Below, piece by piece: positions 62,221-64,000 of a stretch of DNA of 64,000 nt. The translations under genes were made by a program, and so were the position numbers. The number at the start of each line of letters is the position of its first letter. Within the stretch, counting starts at the first letter, position 1. The stretch comes from Gemmatimonadaceae bacterium (GTDB taxonomy: Bacteria > Gemmatimonadota > Gemmatimonadetes > Gemmatimonadales > Gemmatimonadaceae): NCBI GenBank assembly GCA_025358925.1, contig JANYHT010000045.1, positions 1-64,000 of the forward strand. Direction: 5' to 3'. The notes under the pieces were generated by a model that saw only the letters and a list, made by a program, of their open reading frames with translations, did no database searches and was not told the origin of the DNA.

Positions 62221-63203
62221 AAGGCGTGCCTCCGAATGTTTGACCTATCGCGCATGCGCAGTATAAAAATCACAATACCATTCACGGCAACACACAACCA
62301 CAGTGGGATCGACGCGTACCAAACGACAAGCCACGCCCCGCCCGCGATCAGTGTCACGCGCCAACGGTGTGAGGTGAGCGGACGGCGCAGCACAAGCCAA
62401 ATCGACACCAAGAACGCAACGAAGGCCCACACGAGGATAGCGAATGCAAACGTCTGTCGTGCGATGGATTCGACGTGTCCCTCCACGCGTTCCTTTACGC
62501 CGTGTAAAATCTTGCGCACCGCAAGATGGTCCGTGAATTCGGTGAACAGATCCATGACCAGCACGAGGGGCTGCGTCCAATGATGGCTCCATTGGATTCG
62601 GCTCACGAGTCGCGTGTGGTTCGCGTCGATGGGATATAGCGCCCAGGTGAATCCACCAGGAAATGGCCCTTTCGCGCCAGACCACACGAGATAGCGGTTT
62701 GGTGCGATCGCGTTGAACACGAGCCCGCCAGCTGCGCTCAGGGGAAGTGGATCGCCAACAGAAATTTGCTGCAGCTCGGGCACGATATGTCCCGCGCTGC
62801 GCAAGCCTCGCGCGCTACCGATATTCTCGATGATGTCGTAGCCGTAAAAGCCGGCGCGTCCATATCCCATTTGCACGAGCCACGGCCAGATGATCTCCGG
62901 CGTGGCGTTGATGGTGATGGCGCGCGTGGACAAAAATGTTGGATGGTCGCTCAGCGCATCGCCCGGCATGCTTCGAGCGATCTCCGCATCCGTCGCACCC
63001 CAGCGAAGTTGCGATGGGCGTGCGAAAAGCAGATACGCTGTGACTACGATGCCGATAAGCGTGAGGACGCTGCTGATTTTGGCAATGGACGCATGCTTGA
63101 TGCGCGCGTCCTTTGTTGTGCCGGTGCGCACCGCTTGCGCGTTGGGATCGTTCACGCTTGCCTTGGGTGCAGGGTTTGTGCCAGCGACCTCACTTCGTTG
63201 CAC
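62217..63203 (-). CDS. Membrane-anchored SRPBCC/START-like domain protein
   Basis: The 328-residue protein has a hydrophobic span near residues 43-62 (SSVLTLIGIVVTAYLLFAR). An SRPBCC-type domain follows at about 85-235: TRAITINATPEIIWPWLVQM, the usual 'I.Apae.VWp.l' opening, then GYGRAGFYGYDIIENIG, then FTWALYPIDANHTRLVSRIQ. Three C-terminal spans end the protein (FAFAILVWAFVAFLVSIWLV, then two more). SRPBCC cavities bind hydrophobic ligands; the ligand here is unknown. The start is GTG 63203, the only early start in frame; a weak AGG lies about 11 nt upstream. It is translationally coupled to the downstream membrane protein gene. Confidence 0.75.
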   Translation of the reverse strand: MQRSEVAGTNPAPKASVNDPNAQAVRTGTTKDARIKHASIAKISSVLTLIGIVVTAYLLFARPSQLRWGATDAEIARSMPGDALSDHPTFLSTRAITINATPEIIWPWLVQMGYGRAGFYGYDIIENIGSARGLRSAGHIVPELQQISVGDPLPLSAAGGLVFNAIAPNRYLVWSGAKGPFPGGFTWALYPIDANHTRLVSRIQWSHHWTQPLVLVMDLFTEFTDHLAVRKILHGVKERVEGHVESIARQTFAFAILVWAFVAFLVSIWLVLRRPLTSHRWRVTLIAGGAWLVVWYASIPLWLCVAVNGIVIFILRMRDRSNIRRHAL

Positions 63204-63263
63204 GACTCGGCGACCTGCTGCTCAATTTCCGTGAAGCGTCCTGACTGATTTCTTACGTCTCTA

Positions 63264-63809
63264 CTACCGCACCACTTCGTCCATGCGAGTTATCGTCTCG
63301 GTTAGGCGCGCCCACGGAATTCCGATCACGGTAACCTCAGCCCTGTTCGACGCCGATCTTCCGTCAGGCTGCAGGTAGAGCCATTGCTCCATGTAGACAC
63401 GCGGGTGTCGCAACAAGTAGCGAAGGTGAAAGACGCTACCGTTCACGTCGGCCGTCACGTCGCCCGTAGCATCGCTCAGGGTGGCACGGAAGTGCGTGGA
63501 GTCGACACGACTCATCAACCACACTCGCTTATCCACGACTCCGTCGTTGAAGGTGATCGTCTGTTCGAGTCGCAAGCTCCCATCCAACTGCCGCGTGCCG
63601 CGCCCATCGACACCCAACGGCCGCCTCGCTCGGCCACGAACGTCAAGCGTCCCTTCCCCACGCGTTCGGCCTTCAAAGAAGGAGATCGGATCAAACGTCG
63701 GCCCAGTTTCCATTGTGGAATGGGAGCGGAATGCGCCGAGGCATCCTGCGAGCGACGAAAGGAGCAGGGTATAGACTATGAGGCATGAGGTCGTTTTTAG
63801 TTTTGTCAT
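63264..63809 (-). CDS. DUF3833-family lipoprotein
   Basis: The 181-residue protein has a lipoprotein signal with lipobox SLAGC (hydrophobic TSCLIVYTLLLSSLAGC). It has the DUF3833 pattern: PISFFEGRTRGEGTLDVRGR, then QTITFNDGVVDKRVWLMSRV, then VTADVNGSVFHLRYLL, and MEQWLYLQPDGRSASNRAEV. Members are outer membrane or periplasmic lipoproteins of unknown role, often near flavin or carotenoid-type genes in Proteobacteria. It is upstream of the SRPBCC gene by 60 bp and could be in the same operon. ATG 63809 was chosen because the lipoprotein signal follows. Confidence 0.83.
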   Translation of the reverse strand: MTKLKTTSCLIVYTLLLSSLAGCLGAFRSHSTMETGPTFDPISFFEGRTRGEGTLDVRGRARRPLGVDGRGTRQLDGSLRLEQTITFNDGVVDKRVWLMSRVDSTHFRATLSDATGDVTADVNGSVFHLRYLLRHPRVYMEQWLYLQPDGRSASNRAEVTVIGIPWARLTETITRMDEVVR

Positions 63810-64000
63810 CGTGTCTGGTACGGCACTAATCGTTCCGCAGATGTTGCACATTCGCGACTGAATACGCGTGAGCGTGGGCTGCTACTCCGTGTCGGCCGTT
63901 GCCCACAAATCGATGAGACGAGTAGCCGCGACCGCATGTGCGCGTTCGAACGAGTGCGCGCACAGACCACCAGTCGTCGTTCATCGGCACGTCACATGTA
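63810..64000. other. End of window without a supported gene
   Basis: No coding frame or RNA gene is supported in the last 191 bases. They probably hold the promoter of the leftward DUF3833 gene. Confidence 0.35.

Overview
The window looks like a chromosomal segment from a Gemmatimonadota bacterium (Gemmatimonas/Gemmatirosa-like). This is inferred from gene content, not from a marker gene. The signs are many serine/threonine kinases with TPR or TolB-type output domains, ECF-sigma/kinase pairs, SusC/SusD-type outer membrane uptake, PEP-CTERM proteins, DUF4412, DUF6438 and P1-peptidase families, and a moderately high-GC genome with few clear Shine-Dalgarno sites. No tRNA, rRNA, CRISPR array, prophage or complete insertion sequence was seen.

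Region by region. 1-9.5 kb is partly a gene graveyard. It holds an IS3-type transposase tail with two stop codons, a kinase 3' fragment, a heavily decayed kinase/formylglycine-generating-enzyme/hydrolase fusion, a hydrolase tail and a VapC-like PIN fragment. Intact genes lie among them: a PEP-CTERM protein, a TolB-like propeller, a RibD/DHFR-fold reductase and a DUF4412 protein. 9.5-10.8 kb is an OprO/P-type porin. 11.0-22.5 kb is a divergent catabolic island. Leftward it encodes a sodium/solute symporter, a short-chain dehydrogenase and a tartrate/D-malate-type dehydrogenase. Rightward it encodes an M20 deacylase, a SusC/SusD pair, a P1 (DmpA-type) aminopeptidase and a secreted metallo-beta-lactamase-fold protein. 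22.5-29.7 kb holds a second PEP-CTERM protein, a broken VOC protein, a BNR propeller, YccF, RidA and a SAM/cyclase/AAA/TPR regulator.

29.7-35.6 kb is the most unusual part: an FAD oxidoreductase, an acetolactate-synthase-like ThDP enzyme, an L-amino-acid-oxidase-like flavoenzyme and a KAS III-like protein. The KAS III-like protein aligns with Tyr-His-Asp in place of the Cys-His-Asn triad. It reads like a small natural-product cluster that oxidises an amino acid, joins the keto acid to another carbon unit and perhaps acylates the product.

35.7-43.8 kb holds a kinase/TPR protein, a divergent pair of PQQ-type secreted proteins and a GH9 glucanase. 44.0-48.0 kb is a TetR-controlled operon with a visible sigma-70-like promoter and two palindromes; it encodes an outer membrane barrel protein, a DUF2306 membrane protein and a Rieske-FAD oxidoreductase. 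48.0-57.7 kb holds a broken hydrolase, a Tudor-like secreted protein, an ECF sigma factor overlapping a kinase/TPR gene, a secreted Big2/metzincin protein, a DUF6438 protein and a protein with perfect-length octapeptide repeats. 57.9-61.6 kb has two Uma2 genes in a 624-bp direct duplication, 3,054 bp apart, flanking a GntR regulator and an amino acid permease. The last 2.4 kb carries membrane, SRPBCC and DUF3833 genes.

Starts were chosen by family alignment, signal peptides and ribosome-binding sites. All names come from reading the sequence; no database search was run.
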